From Chitinophagaceae bacterium (GTDB lineage: Bacteria; Bacteroidota; Bacteroidia; Chitinophagales; Chitinophagaceae), in the NCBI GenBank assembly GCA_016710745.1, contig JADJVB010000015.1:39619-103618 (forward strand): a DNA stretch of 64,000 bases, read 5' to 3'. The position numbers and the translations under genes were made by a program. Below the pieces are notes generated by a model. The model did not search any database, was not told where the DNA came from, and was given only the letters and a program-made list of their open reading frames with translations. Shown here piece after piece: positions 39,375 through 49,275 of this stretch. Positions within the stretch are counted from its first letter, which is position 1. Each line of letters begins with the position of its first letter.

Positions 39375-40965
39375 TTTCGGTTAAATATACTTCTTGTAAT
39401 TTAAGAAAATTTCGCTTATAAATAATTATACCAGCATCGGTAAATTGTCGATGTGGGTTTAAAACGACTTGAAAATCCTTATCGTCAATGAAGAAACATG
39501 GAATCCAAAACTCGGAGTTTGTTTCACTTCCAGAAAAATTTAGTTGAAGTGCAAATTCATATACTAATTGTTTTTGTATATCCAGTTTTCTTTCGTCAGA
39601 TAAGTATGTTGCAGTACATGTTTCTTCTGCTATGTATTTATAATCAATTACTGTGAATTTGAAAATGCAAGGTCTTTTTGACATTAATTCGTTTAAAGTT
39701 AATTCATTGAAATAATTGTTTACTTCTCTAAAAAAATCATTTCGGTGAATTGAAGCTACATTCAAGAAACGGGGGTCATTCGGAAATTGAATATGCTTTG
39801 GGTTCTTATTTACATATTTGAGATAGATGTTGTCGATTTCGTAAAACTCATGATTTTTTATTCTTGGCGTAAGTTTTACATTTACGTGTTCGCCTACTTT
39901 GATAGTATCGACTGTATAAACTTTTTGTAAATGGTCTATGTCTACCGCTCCTTCAAAATTTGAAATTACAAGGTCTGGTCTTAATCTTCTTTTCTTGTCT
40001 CTGTGAGCATTAATTTGAAGAAAAAATGGATTTTTAAATTGATTGAAAGTTTCAACTATCCCAATTCTGTCGGCAAATAAAAGTTGGTTTTCATTTAGTC
40101 TTTGTTTTGCCTCTGAAAAACAAAGTTCTTCCCATAATATAGCAAAATTAGACATACCCCAGATTTTGCCATCTTCGTCATTCGATTCTTCATTTTCACC
40201 ATATAGAAATTTATAAACTGCATCATAAAAATGCCAATAGTCAGCATCCTTGTAAGGCGTAGTTCGGTCAACTTCATCTAAAACATCCTTAAGAATTGCC
40301 ATTGTCTCGTCAAATGTTTCTTCGTCGAAAATTGAGCTGTCGTGCGTTAAATAGGAATCTCGAAATTCTGTCGCTAAAGATTTAACTCTATTGCTTTCAA
40401 ACTCTTCTTCTAATGCTTGTTTAATTTCACTATAGATGAAACAAAACATTTGAATTAGTACTGGGCTATCAGAATCGATGATTTTCTTTGGGAATTCCAT
40501 TTCATCAATAAAAACAGTTTCTTCATCAATAAAAATTGCTTTGTGCAAGTACTTGTGAATTTTACTGTAATCAATTTCATTGGTTCTCGATAGCTTATTT
40601 TTTATACTTAAAATCAAAAGCTCATTATAGGCATCTAATATAGAGTCAAGCATATTCAGCTTGCTATATGAAATTGTTTGCCCATCCTTTCCTTCAAGTT
40701 TGTATCCATCATCAACTTCACTAAATCCATCTAGCATGCTATCTTCCGCCAATTTTTTCTTTTCTTCAAAGAACTTTCTATATGTTTTGTAAGTTTTAAA
40801 AAAAAGATTCTTTACTGATGTAAAACTTTCAGTTGGGAATGAATCAAATCCTTTTGGGAGTTGAAATTCAAAATCATCACTAGATTTACTTTTCTTAATC
40901 CCTACAAAGGTGTTCTGCCAATCGTCTGATTTATAAGAAAATTTTAGTTCTTTGAGATTTAACAT
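39367..40965 (-). CDS. PD-(D/E)XK-like restriction nuclease (McrC/LlaJI-R2-like position)
   Basis: 532 residues. The C-terminal third has R-L-R-P-D-L-V-I, then I-D-Y-K-Y about 110 residues later, then Q-K-Q-L-V-Y-E. This is the D...(D/E)xK...Q-x-x-x-Y order expected of a PD-(D/E)XK nuclease. The N-terminal part is helical and acidic. Its ATG overlaps the stop of the McrB-like gene (TAATG), as in McrBC- and LlaJI-type pairs, where the AAA+ motor drives the nuclease. Assignment rests on motif order and gene position. Confidence 0.7.
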   Translation of the reverse strand: MLNLKELKFSYKSDDWQNTFVGIKKSKSSDDFEFQLPKGFDSFPTESFTSVKNLFFKTYKTYRKFFEEKKKLAEDSMLDGFSEVDDGYKLEGKDGQTISYSKLNMLDSILDAYNELLILSIKNKLSRTNEIDYSKIHKYLHKAIFIDEETVFIDEMEFPKKIIDSDSPVLIQMFCFIYSEIKQALEEEFESNRVKSLATEFRDSYLTHDSSIFDEETFDETMAILKDVLDEVDRTTPYKDADYWHFYDAVYKFLYGENEESNDEDGKIWGMSNFAILWEELCFSEAKQRLNENQLLFADRIGIVETFNQFKNPFFLQINAHRDKKRRLRPDLVISNFEGAVDIDHLQKVYTVDTIKVGEHVNVKLTPRIKNHEFYEIDNIYLKYVNKNPKHIQFPNDPRFLNVASIHRNDFFREVNNYFNELTLNELMSKRPCIFKFTVIDYKYIAEETCTATYLSDERKLDIQKQLVYEFALQLNFSGSETNSEFWIPCFFIDDKDFQVVLNPHRQFTDAGIIIYKRNFLKLQEVYLTENE

Positions 40966-42044
40966 TAACTAACAATTTTATCAGTAATCGCAGAAAAAAA
41001 TTCTTCATAGAATCTAACAAAATCACCGAATGTTACTAATTCAGTCTTATGAATGGGATTCCCATTTCTTAGAGGGCTTGAATTTAATAGTTCTAACAGT
41101 GGTTTTTTTTCATTATTAAAAACGCTATCCCATAAAAAGAACATTAACTTATTCCGAATTGCATCATGCTTAACAGGTTCACCCTTAATAAAATAATATC
41201 CAATTTGCTTATCCTCAATTCTTCTGATTTTATCAGAGTGTTTTTTTATGAAAGTATTTATTGAGTCTACAATTTTCATCCAATAGTCTCTGTCAATCTC
41301 TCTTAATTGGGCATCAATGTTCTCAAAAAAATCGTCTGCAGGCGGTTTAATATCAATAAACTCCCAATCCCAACGCCTTTTAAAAGCACTATCCATGAAA
41401 TAAATAGAATTATCTGATGTATTCATGGTTCCAATAATAGATAAATTGGGCGGGATTTTTATTGCTCTATTTTTTAAATCAAGGTGTAAAATGTCTACCC
41501 TATTTTGGAAAACTGTATAATCTTTAACCCAATGGGATTCTCCAGGAAATTGAAACTCAAATTCATCTTTGGCAAGTGGTTTTTCTTGAATACCCAAAAG
41601 TTTAAGCAACTTTAGCATCTCCAATTCGGTAACATTAATGCTATATGAAGACCAACCATCATCTTCTCTATCCAATAATTGAAAGACAGTGCCGAATATA
41701 GCAGCTGAATTTCCTCTATTAATTTCATCTATCACAAGCACAACATTTTTTATTTCACCAGATTGTGCACCATCTTTTTCACTTGCTTCAAGAATTCTTT
41801 TATACGCCTTGGAAAGTGCCATTAAAAAATGTCCTTCAAAAAATGAATACAGTACTTTTTCTCCTCGTGTTTGTGGTACCAATTTCCCCATGAAGTCACC
41901 GTAGGTATATTCAGGATGGAAAACTGTCTTTACTTTATTTTCCGATGTTGAAATTTTTAATATTTCAGGAATTAAGTATTTATCTGTCTTATGACTTTTT
42001 CCTGTTCCGGGACTTCCAAATAAAATTTTTTGAATGTAAGACAT
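40965..42044 (-). CDS. McrB-like AAA+ ATPase
   Basis: 359 residues. Walker A F-G-S-P-G-T-G-K-S-H-K at about 9-19; Walker B V-V-L-V-I-D-E-I-N-R-G at about 107-117; the McrB-clade sensor I-G-T-M-N-T-S-D-N-S (usually M-N-T-A-D-R) and an R-R-W-D arginine finger region. There is no separate N-terminal DNA-reading domain, so target recognition probably lies in a partner. Coupled to the nuclease gene. Confidence 0.9.
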   Translation of the reverse strand: MSYIQKILFGSPGTGKSHKTDKYLIPEILKISTSENKVKTVFHPEYTYGDFMGKLVPQTRGEKVLYSFFEGHFLMALSKAYKRILEASEKDGAQSGEIKNVVLVIDEINRGNSAAIFGTVFQLLDREDDGWSSYSINVTELEMLKLLKLLGIQEKPLAKDEFEFQFPGESHWVKDYTVFQNRVDILHLDLKNRAIKIPPNLSIIGTMNTSDNSIYFMDSAFKRRWDWEFIDIKPPADDFFENIDAQLREIDRDYWMKIVDSINTFIKKHSDKIRRIEDKQIGYYFIKGEPVKHDAIRNKLMFFLWDSVFNNEKKPLLELLNSSPLRNGNPIHKTELVTFGDFVRFYEEFFSAITDKIVS

Positions 42045-42149
42045 GCTGCTGTTTTAAATGTTTTGGTTGATTTAATAAGTGTAAGATATAGTATCTGTTC
42101 AGTTTTATTATAGAAAGGCTGTTCTTTTTATTCGTTAAAGTTTAATTTT

Positions 42150-42776
42150 TCAATCCTCGTATTTTTCACGTTGCATTTCAATAACTTCTTCAGGGTTGTT
42201 TAAGTATTCAATTAGCTCACTTAGTACTATTAATTCCATTTCCCTTTGCTGTGATGTCAAGTTGGTGATTCCGTGAGTTACTCCGTGATATTCTCTAAGT
42301 GTTAAATTGTCTGGGTCTAAGTATGATGTGATTTTATAATTCTCTTTAAATTCTTCGCCAGTCTCCCAAACGACAACAAGTCCAATATCATTTGAGTTTT
42401 TTACACCACCTTCAATATCTTCAATCAATCCATCTAAAGAATACTTATACTCCAATACTTTAGGTTCAAAAATAAAGGGCAAAGAAAAACCGTTTAGAAC
42501 ACTTTTGTCAATTCCCAATGGGTTATCTTCTTCGTCATACAAATGATGATCTTTTGGCTCTTCGATAATTATTCGATAAAGTCCATCGTATGTTAATCTC
42601 TCATTTGTTGACATAATTCTAATTCCACGTATAACTCCACCAGCAATGAGTTGGTTGAACAAAGCAATTACATCTTGTTCTCTTGTTGGTTTAGAAGTAA
42701 TAGAAATTCTTTGTAAAGGCAAGAAGAAGTTTTCATTTACCAATTCAAGCGGATTGTCAAATTCATATTCAATCAT
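42150..42776 (-). CDS. unknown protein, second gene of MORC/McrB-like operon
   Basis: 208 residues. A central segment, V-L-E-Y-K-Y-S-L-D-G-L-I-E-D-I then I-G-L-V-V-V-W-E-T-G, is an alpha/beta pattern that could belong to a restriction-nuclease-like fold, but a full catalytic set is not clear. Its start overlaps the MORC-type gene end by 8 bp. A 105-bp gap follows before the McrB-like gene. Confidence 0.6.
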   Translation of the reverse strand: MIEYEFDNPLELVNENFFLPLQRISITSKPTREQDVIALFNQLIAGGVIRGIRIMSTNERLTYDGLYRIIIEEPKDHHLYDEEDNPLGIDKSVLNGFSLPFIFEPKVLEYKYSLDGLIEDIEGGVKNSNDIGLVVVWETGEEFKENYKITSYLDPDNLTLREYHGVTHGITNLTSQQREMELIVLSELIEYLNNPEEVIEMQREKYED

Positions 42777-44126
42777 TTCTTTTTTTCCAATTCTCTACTT
42801 CCTGTTCCCTTCTTAAATTTGGTGCGGTTCCCGTGTTTGCACGGAGGGTAAATTTAATTTTATTTAAAGGTCCATCAGCAATTTGCTTTGAAATTGACTT
42901 AGCGAAGTCTACTATTTCACTTTGGAATCCTTTCCTTCCTAAATCAGCGCTACAATTGTTGAAATGTATTACTATATGAATTTGATTTTGTCTACCAATA
43001 TTTCGATTTAATGGAATTTGAATTGTTTCACCTCGCGGCATATTATTAGCTGCAATTTGAATTCCTCCGTAAAGGATTTTAGAACCACTTCTTACATTTA
43101 GACTTTGATTAATTGCTTCCCAAACTTTGAGTGAATAAACATAAGAAGCATAAACTTCTGGTTCATACTTTTCAATAAGTTCTATCTCGTCTTCGTCAAT
43201 TTTAATCCCACCGTTTTCTGCCAGCTCAAGAAGCTCGTCTGCTGTCCATCGTTCGTAAAAAGCATCAAGGTTTTTAAACCTTGATGGTATATCAAATTCT
43301 TTCCTTTCTTTTTGAAAAGTTCATCTAATTTGTTGTTAATCTCGCTGGCTGAAGCAGATTTTTGAACTGCGTTATGTGGAAGGAAGTATTCAATTCCCTT
43401 TTGAACTACTTCTGTTTTTGTCCCATCTCTATCTACAACTTTTAGAACTACTTTTATGTCATTGTTTGCTGTAAAAGCACCAAGGCCTGTTTTAACTGAA
43501 AGTATTTTTAACCATTCTTCAGCTTGGTCTGCTACAATCCATTTTAAATCTTTTGGGTGAGTAGATTGGTCAAATTTTACGAATATCGAAACACCTCGGT
43601 CAATTTCAGAAAATGCTTTGGCGTAAACTTTTTCATCCTGTTTCATTTGTGGGTTTCCAGAAGGATTTTCATCGTTCAGCCAATTTCTTGATCCTTCCAT
43701 TTTGCCTACAGCCGAAAAGCCTGGGAATTTTGTAGCAACCTGTATATAGTTAAATCCATAAGCCAAGTAAGTTGCACCAACTCCTTTGTGTCCTCGTGTC
43801 TTGCCTGATTTAAATGAGATGTCCGGGCATAAAAATTTTTGAAACTTGTCCTCGTCCAAACCTATTCCATTATCTGTTACTGAAAGAGAATTGTTTTTTA
43901 TGTTTATTCCAATCCATATTGTCGGCTCATAGTTGTCTTCATTTGCTGCTCGTTCTTCGATTGAGTCAAGAGCATTTTGAATAAGCTCGCAAAACGGGTC
44001 ATACCAACCAACATATGAACCAAGAATGTTTTTGATTTCACGTTTTTGTGCTAATGCGGCAACTTCTGTGTCAGCTAGCGATTTCGCTTTTAAAGGGTCA
44101 AAAGGTTTGAAATTGTTCATTGTCAT
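42769..44126 (-). pseudogene. MORC/MutL-type GHKL ATPase, apparent frameshift
   Basis: About 452 residues if one frameshift in the A/T run near 43317 is corrected; otherwise it is split into 43182-44126 and 42769-about 43315. GHKL motifs are clear: E-L-I-Q-N-A-L-D-S (N box), V-T-D-N-G-I-G-L-D (G1) and R-G-H-K-G-V-G-A-T-Y-L (G2). The C-terminal part after the break reads R-K-E-F-D-I-P-S-R-F without stops. Prokaryotic relatives of eukaryotic MORC ATPases are known beside restriction genes. First gene of the operon; starts 66 bp from site 14. Confidence 0.85.
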
Positions 44127-44191
44127 TTATTGCAAGTTTATTTGTTGGGTCATAGCTATTAAGTTACAAGTTAGTAGTGTCGCAGTAGGGT

Positions 44192-44394
44192 TGCCGGTAA
44201 CGCCCGGGGCTTTGCGCAGGTGTGGAATTGACCAACTGTCCGCCCACAGCCGCTGATGAATAAAGTTGCTATGTTGAAGTTAAGCACAAAAGCCCAATGT
44301 TGCAGTGTCAGCCCATAACCGATGCCCGGCTTTGTACTTAGCTGAAGTTTGTTTGTCCAGCCACACTTGAGCAAAACCCTATGTTGGTGGCAGT
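44192..44394 (-). repeat. attC-like site 14
   Basis: Left arm tgccggtaac closes the 5.5-kb cassette. Right arm gttggtggca (44384) pairs with tgccaccaac at 45168. Inner stem ctttgcgcaggtgtgg / ccacacttgagcaaaa. Confidence 0.88.
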
Positions 44395-45149
44395 TAATCT
44401 TTTTTATACAGTCCGTCTTTAACGTTTAAATATTTACTGCCTGATATAAAGATTAACTTTTTCTTCCGAATTAGAAATATTTCTTGGTTCATAAATATAT
44501 TTTCACCGTTAATGTCTCTTGTTAGTGTGAAATTAAAATAATTTGTCTTAGTGTTTTGTGGCACATAGTTCCATTCCATTTCTTGTGGAGAACAAGAACG
44601 AAAAAATAGTTCCTTTACTTCATTCGATTTACAATAAATAGTATCGTTGATTTTAAAATCACCCATTAAAGTATCATTTAATCTCAAATTAAACCAAGTA
44701 AAACCTGTACCTGGTCGTAAATTCATTTTCGGACGATTAGTTATTATCATTATTTTGTCTGATGGAATTGTATCAATAACTTTTTCGGTTACTGAATAAA
44801 AGTCGGATTCTTTATATGTACTTGTCAAGAAAAGTGTATCTCTAGTTACTTTGTATTGTCCTTTACAACTTCTTCGTTGTTGATTAGGAGAAAATGCATA
44901 ACATCCTCCGGTGTACTCAAAATAATATTTACCGTTGTTAAATAATATTAGTTTCTTTTCACCGTACTGTTCAATTTTCTCAAAAATGTATTTCGTAGTT
45001 TTTTTACCATCTATAATTGTATCTACTTGACCCGTTATCGGATAAAACTGATTTTCTAGGATATACAATCCTATATAAACCCCTTTCTTTTGTGAATAGG
45101 TATTGTGAAAGGTAAATATTGAAAATAGTAATATTATTAACTTATTCAT
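44394..45149 (-). CDS. exported protein of unknown function
   Basis: 251 residues with a signal peptide (M-N-K-L-I-I-L-L-F ... T-Y-S-Q). Beta-rich; contains Q-R-R-S-C-K-G-Q-Y-K-V-T and F-F-R-S-C-S-P-Q. The start is 45149; an ATG at 45176 is inside the site. No family recognised. Sole gene of its cassette, and its stop codon abuts the site arm. Confidence 0.6.
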   Translation of the reverse strand: MNKLIILLFSIFTFHNTYSQKKGVYIGLYILENQFYPITGQVDTIIDGKKTTKYIFEKIEQYGEKKLILFNNGKYYFEYTGGCYAFSPNQQRRSCKGQYKVTRDTLFLTSTYKESDFYSVTEKVIDTIPSDKIMIITNRPKMNLRPGTGFTWFNLRLNDTLMGDFKINDTIYCKSNEVKELFFRSCSPQEMEWNYVPQNTKTNYFNFTLTRDINGENIFMNQEIFLIRKKKLIFISGSKYLNVKDGLYKKD

Positions 45150-45167
45150 CTTAAAGGGTCTGCTAAT

Positions 45168-45376
45168 TGCCACCAACGGGCAGGGCTTTGCGCAGCTTGG
45201 GTATTTGGTGCTGTGTCCGACCCCGCCACAATGTAAATTATGAAACGAAATGCAAAAATTAAGAAATTATTTTGTCTTAGTTAACGGTCACGCCCATAGC
45301 CGATGATTGGGAGCGAAGCGATGCTGAAGTTTGTTTGTCCTGCCCAAGTTGCCGCAAAACCCAATGTTGGGCGTAG
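45168..45376 (-). repeat. attC-like site 15
   Basis: Right arm gttgggcgta (45366) pairs with tacgcccaac at 46411. Interior of the cagcttggg / cccaagttgc type. Confidence 0.88.
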
Positions 45377-45400
45377 TTATATATCGGAATTGTATTTCGT

Positions 45401-46384
45401 CTATTTAGAATCAGCCTGACTAATAATTTGCTCAACCAGCTCATTAATATTGTCATCACGATAGGTAAGGAGTTCCGAAATATTATTGAGGTCATAAACC
45501 ATGCTGTAAGGAACTTGGCCTTCTTTTATTATTGGTATAATAGGTACGCTTTTTAGCAATGGATTTATTGAAGCTAGCTCATGTGGTGCGCTTCTGGGAT
45601 TTGTTAAATCAGCTATTACAAATTTTGATAAATGTGCAATTGTAGAAACTGTTTCTGTTAAATTTCTGGAATTTGGTTTGTCAAAATCGAAAACAACTGG
45701 AACGTAATTTTTGTAGTTTAATCGATGCTTTATTTTATCAAGAATTTCTTTATTCTCTGAAGAAAAACACCCCAAAATTAAGACTACTTTGGTCGAAAGA
45801 GTATCAATAACACTTCGGAGTTTTTTGTTTGTTATTATTAGATACAAAAACTGAGCTATTTCAAAATTATCAACTGTTATGGTTGGTTCTTTGAAGGGAG
45901 TTACAATTAGATCTGTTTGAATTGTGCTTTCGTCAACAATATTTCCCCATGCTGAAAGGCCATGTATTCTGCTAAATGAAATATTAGCTCCATTTAAATT
46001 ACAATCGTGAAGATGCACGGATTCAAAGAGCGCACCTTTTAAATTTACATTCTGTAAATCACAATTTCCAAAGGCAGTCCAGCGAAGGTTTACACCTTGA
46101 AAACTTGTTTCTTCTGAATAAGTACGTCTATCGGGATTGATTATTGTGCTATTAGCCAGGTTGCAATGTAAAAAGGAACTCCAACATATGTCTGTTTTAT
46201 TAAAATTACAATTTTGCAGACTTACTTTATAGAAATGGCAATTGTTTAAATTATAACCTTCAAAATTGAAGTCGTCAAAAGACGTGTCGTTGAAATTGGC
46301 ACGTTCACTGTAATCATTTTGTCTAACCTCATTCCAAGCATTTTTGCCTTGCTTTAAGAGTGCTATGTAGTTTTCTTCTTTCAT
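45401..46384 (-). CDS. pentapeptide-repeat protein with TIR-like C-terminal domain
   Basis: 327 residues. Residues about 28-150 are pentapeptide repeats (A-N-F-N-D, F-N-F-E-G-Y, N-L-N-N-C, C-N-F-N-K, V-N-L-K-G, C-N-L-N-G), predicting a right-handed beta-helix. Residues about 195-320 form an alpha/beta domain beginning K-V-V-L-I-L-G-C-F and containing Y-V-P-V-V-F-D-F-D-K-P, F-V-I-A-D-L-T-N-P-R-S-A-P-H-E-L and V-P-I-I-P-I. This resembles the TIR/STIR-like domains often fused to such repeats. NADase activity is possible but not shown; the Glu in H-E-L is a candidate residue. Confidence 0.75.
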   Translation of the reverse strand: MKEENYIALLKQGKNAWNEVRQNDYSERANFNDTSFDDFNFEGYNLNNCHFYKVSLQNCNFNKTDICWSSFLHCNLANSTIINPDRRTYSEETSFQGVNLRWTAFGNCDLQNVNLKGALFESVHLHDCNLNGANISFSRIHGLSAWGNIVDESTIQTDLIVTPFKEPTITVDNFEIAQFLYLIITNKKLRSVIDTLSTKVVLILGCFSSENKEILDKIKHRLNYKNYVPVVFDFDKPNSRNLTETVSTIAHLSKFVIADLTNPRSAPHELASINPLLKSVPIIPIIKEGQVPYSMVYDLNNISELLTYRDDNINELVEQIISQADSK

Positions 46385-46410
46385 TTAGATAAACGAACTC
46401 TTCAAATAAT

Positions 46411-46618
46411 TACGCCCAACGAGCGGGGCTTGGCGAAGTGGGGGATAGTTGTTCCGTCCGCCCCGGCAAACCGAAGCCCAATTTATAATTAAATGTTGAA
46501 GTTAAGAACTAAAGCTGGATAGAATTCCGTCCGCCCGATATGAAGCACAACAGCGTTACAAATGTTGAAACACGGCTTCCGTCCGCCCCCATTTAGCCAA
46601 ACCCGATGTTGTGTGCAG
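46411..46618 (-). repeat. attC-like site 16
   Basis: Right arm gttgtgtgca (46608) pairs with tgcacacaac at 49914. Inner stem cttggcgaagtggggg / cccccatttagccaa. Confidence 0.88.
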
Positions 46619-46783
46619 TTATCACTTGAATAATACCGATAAATCTATAAATTCGCCAGAGGTATTAACTATGCAATAGACATAAAGTCTATACATTTTT
46701 TTAGACCTTTCCGATATGGTTCTGTATCAACCCCCTATAAACTGGACAGTTTTTCAAAGATAGTTAAGTAGTTTTTAGTAATT

Positions 46784-47660
46784 CTAGGGAAACGGATTAA
46801 AATACTTGTTCCATACGGTTTCGGGTGTTTTTCCGGATAGTGAACCATGCCTTCTTTTTTCATTGTACCATTTGTAATACCTGTCGATGATCATTTGGGC
46901 ATGGTAAATCGAATCAAATTCAAAGCGGTCCATCACTTCACGCTGCAGGTTTGAGTGCAGGGCTTCGATGTAGGCATTATCTTCAGGCGTGGCAACGTGT
47001 GAGAACTCCTGGAGGATTCTTTTGTCCTTCAGATATTGCCTCACGGCACCGGCAATGAACTGGGAGCCATTATCGTTTCTCAGTGTCATTCCTTCAGCCC
47101 GGTATTCCATGAGCATCAGTGACAGCATAACCAGCACATCGCCTTTTTTAATGCTGTTCCGCAGCATATGGATCAATACCTTTCGGCTGTAGATGTCTAT
47201 CACTGTTAACAACAATGCGTTTCTGCCGGTTCCATGAACATGCACGTACTTGATATCCATGGACAGATATTGAAGCGGACGTTCAGGCGTAAGGCTTCTA
47301 AAACGGATAAAATCCCGCTTAAAGGCTCCGGCCTGATGCGGCCACCATATAGCAGGCGGCTTTGCTTCATCAGCCTGTAAACCTTTTTGTGATTGATGAT
47401 CCAACCCATCTCCCTAAGTTCACCTGTCATATTCCGATATCCATAACAGCAGAACTCCTGGTTCAGGGTTTTCTCGATGTCATTTATCACTACCGTATTT
47501 TCAAAGAGCTCACCATCCTGATTAACGCAATGGGTACTGGGTTTAATCCCTTTTGTGCCACCGGAGGGTTTGTAATAGAAGCTGCTGCGACCAATCAGGG
47601 ACCATTGCAGCAGTTTACAGGTAGATACATTCCTGCACTGGTAATTGTTGACCAGGCCTA
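46784..47660 (-). pseudogene. IS3 transposase OrfB (DDE), frameshifted
   Basis: rve-type DDE transposase: D in S-M-D-I-K-Y-V, D in R-N-D-N-G-S-Q-F, E in Y-I-E-A-L-H-S-N-L. The frame breaks near 47300 and upstream, compared with copy 2, so this copy is unlikely to make full OrfB. The upstream limit is approximate. Confidence 0.8.
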
Positions 47661-47709
47661 CCGCTTCATCCAGTGGACATCGCTTTTTTTTAAAAGCTCA
47701 GTTTTAAAT

Positions 47710-47958
47710 TCAAGTTCCAGCGCCTGGTTCCCAATTATCTTTTTGATCTTCCATCAAAGCCTTGACTTCAGGATCTATCTTCCTGTATTGAGGCTTTAAT
47801 AACTCCGTACCACCCGTGTTAAACTGGTTCTTCCATCTGAGGAAAACACTGTGTGATAAATTGTGCTTGCGTAATGTTTGGGTAATTCCTTGCTGATCTG
47901 CTTCCTGGATGATTTTGAGTTTCTGATCTACAGAAAATGTTCTTCGTTGTTTTGACAT
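47710..47958 (-). pseudogene. IS3 OrfA (HTH), altered 3' end
   Basis: The N-terminal helix-turn-helix region (S-V-D-Q-K-L-K-I-I-Q-E-A-D-Q-Q-G) is intact. A short deletion after A-L-M-E-D, compared with copy 2, removes the leucine-zipper segment and shifts the frame. OrfA normally joins OrfB by programmed frameshifting. Confidence 0.8.
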
Positions 47959-49275
47959 AAACCTAAATTTAAGTGACTAAAATTAATTCAAATTTTAGTC
48001 CAGCCATTCAGGGGGCTAGTACAGTTCCTTCAAGCGTTTCTTCTGTTAATCCACAAATTAATGCGTCATTAATTAAATACTCTATTCCTTCTTCTTTTTC
48101 GTCAGGTTCACTAAAATTGTATGCAACTGAATTTTTTGAACTGTGAAATTTTGGGTATAGTGACAGATCTTTTTGTAAAATAGGAATGAAGAGTCGTCAA
48201 AGAATTGAAGTGAAATTATTCTAGTGGTATCCCGATGTTTTTTTGAAACATGGATATGAAATTTCAAAAAATCGTCTTTTGAATTTGCTATATTGTAGTT
48301 AGATGTATCATTAAGAGTTCGTCGAAATACTGTGTCTTCAACTGTATTCCCTTCTTTGAAAAGCTTAAAACATGCTCTTTTTAGTTCAGAAATAGGCATT
48401 TTTCCATTTACTAAAAAGAATTTAAGATTATTAATCATGTTCTCAATATCATAATAATAAGTGCCATTTAGCCGTGTATCTAAAGTGTTTTGCATGTTAT
48501 TCATATTGGCAACTATGTCATCATAAGCTGCAATTAATGAATCTTGTAATTCGTCGCCGGATGAATATGCTATTAGAGAGTCAAGACTATTTTTTGCTTC
48601 ATAATATTTATGACGTTGCCAGTCTGCATTAAATTTTATTAAATACTTATGGTAAAAATTTAAAGGATTCCTAACACTGTTCAATTGATTTTCAAGAGCC
48701 GGATAATTGCCATCTCTATCATACTTTGCCGAACTTGCATAAAGTTTATTAAATTCCTCATCTGCATCTAAGTATGTTGAAGTAATATTAAACCAATAAG
48801 TGCTTTCTTCAAAAATGAAACTACTTGAACCCTTATTTTTTCTTAAAATATCAAATATCTGATTTGCTTCTTTAGTATCATTGTTATTTAATTTGAAAAT
48901 TCCTGTAAAAAAGAGTTTGTATTGATAGTCGAAAGCATCAACTATTTTAAAGTAGTTGTGTGAATCTTTTTTATTAAGATAAAGAAATAACTTTTCATAA
49001 CTGGGTCTATAACTATATGGAATAGCACTGTAATAAGACGAAGAGACTTTTGAATAGGGGTCTATCCATCCCGGCTTTCCTGTGTATGGATTGTAATTGC
49101 CTTTTGTCGAATAATTGTCAAACATACTATTGTTAGGCGCAGTTTTAAAATGCGGCTGCACATAAGTGCCATTTTTTTTATAGTAACCATTAACATAGGT
49201 ATCACTTTGGGCAAATAAACTAGTGAAACTGAAAATACTTAGGAATACAATTATTATAGTTGCTAATTTTCTCAT

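Larger units (their letters stand above)
46723..48023 (-). mobile_element. IS3-family insertion sequence, copy 1
   Basis: 1301 bp. Ends tgtatcaaccccct and agggggctagtaca-type are inverted with a few mismatches. A perfect 4-bp target duplication, GTTC, lies at 46719 and 48024. Nearly identical to copy 2 at 58705 but oppositely oriented. Both copies have small indels that break orfA and orfB. Confidence 0.92.
46622..49275 (-). pseudogene. exported protein gene broken by IS3 element and a frameshift
   Basis: The gene begins at 49275 with a signal peptide ending S-L-F-A-Q and a large, tyrosine-rich domain of unknown family. One base missing in the A/T run near 48167 moves it to an early stop at 48082. 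In the corrected frame it continues K-D-L-S-L-Y-P-K-F to 48024, where the IS element sits. Skipping the IS (46723-48023) and one GTTC copy, the frame continues T-I-S-E-R-S-K-K-M to a stop at 46622. The restored protein is about 450 residues. Confidence 0.75.

Noticed and set aside
38888..44200. Several cassettes fused in the 5.5-kb unit
   Set aside because: No internal site remnant was seen, and the genes overlap or are closely spaced as one operon; the 105-bp gap at 42045-42149 has no arm-like sequence.
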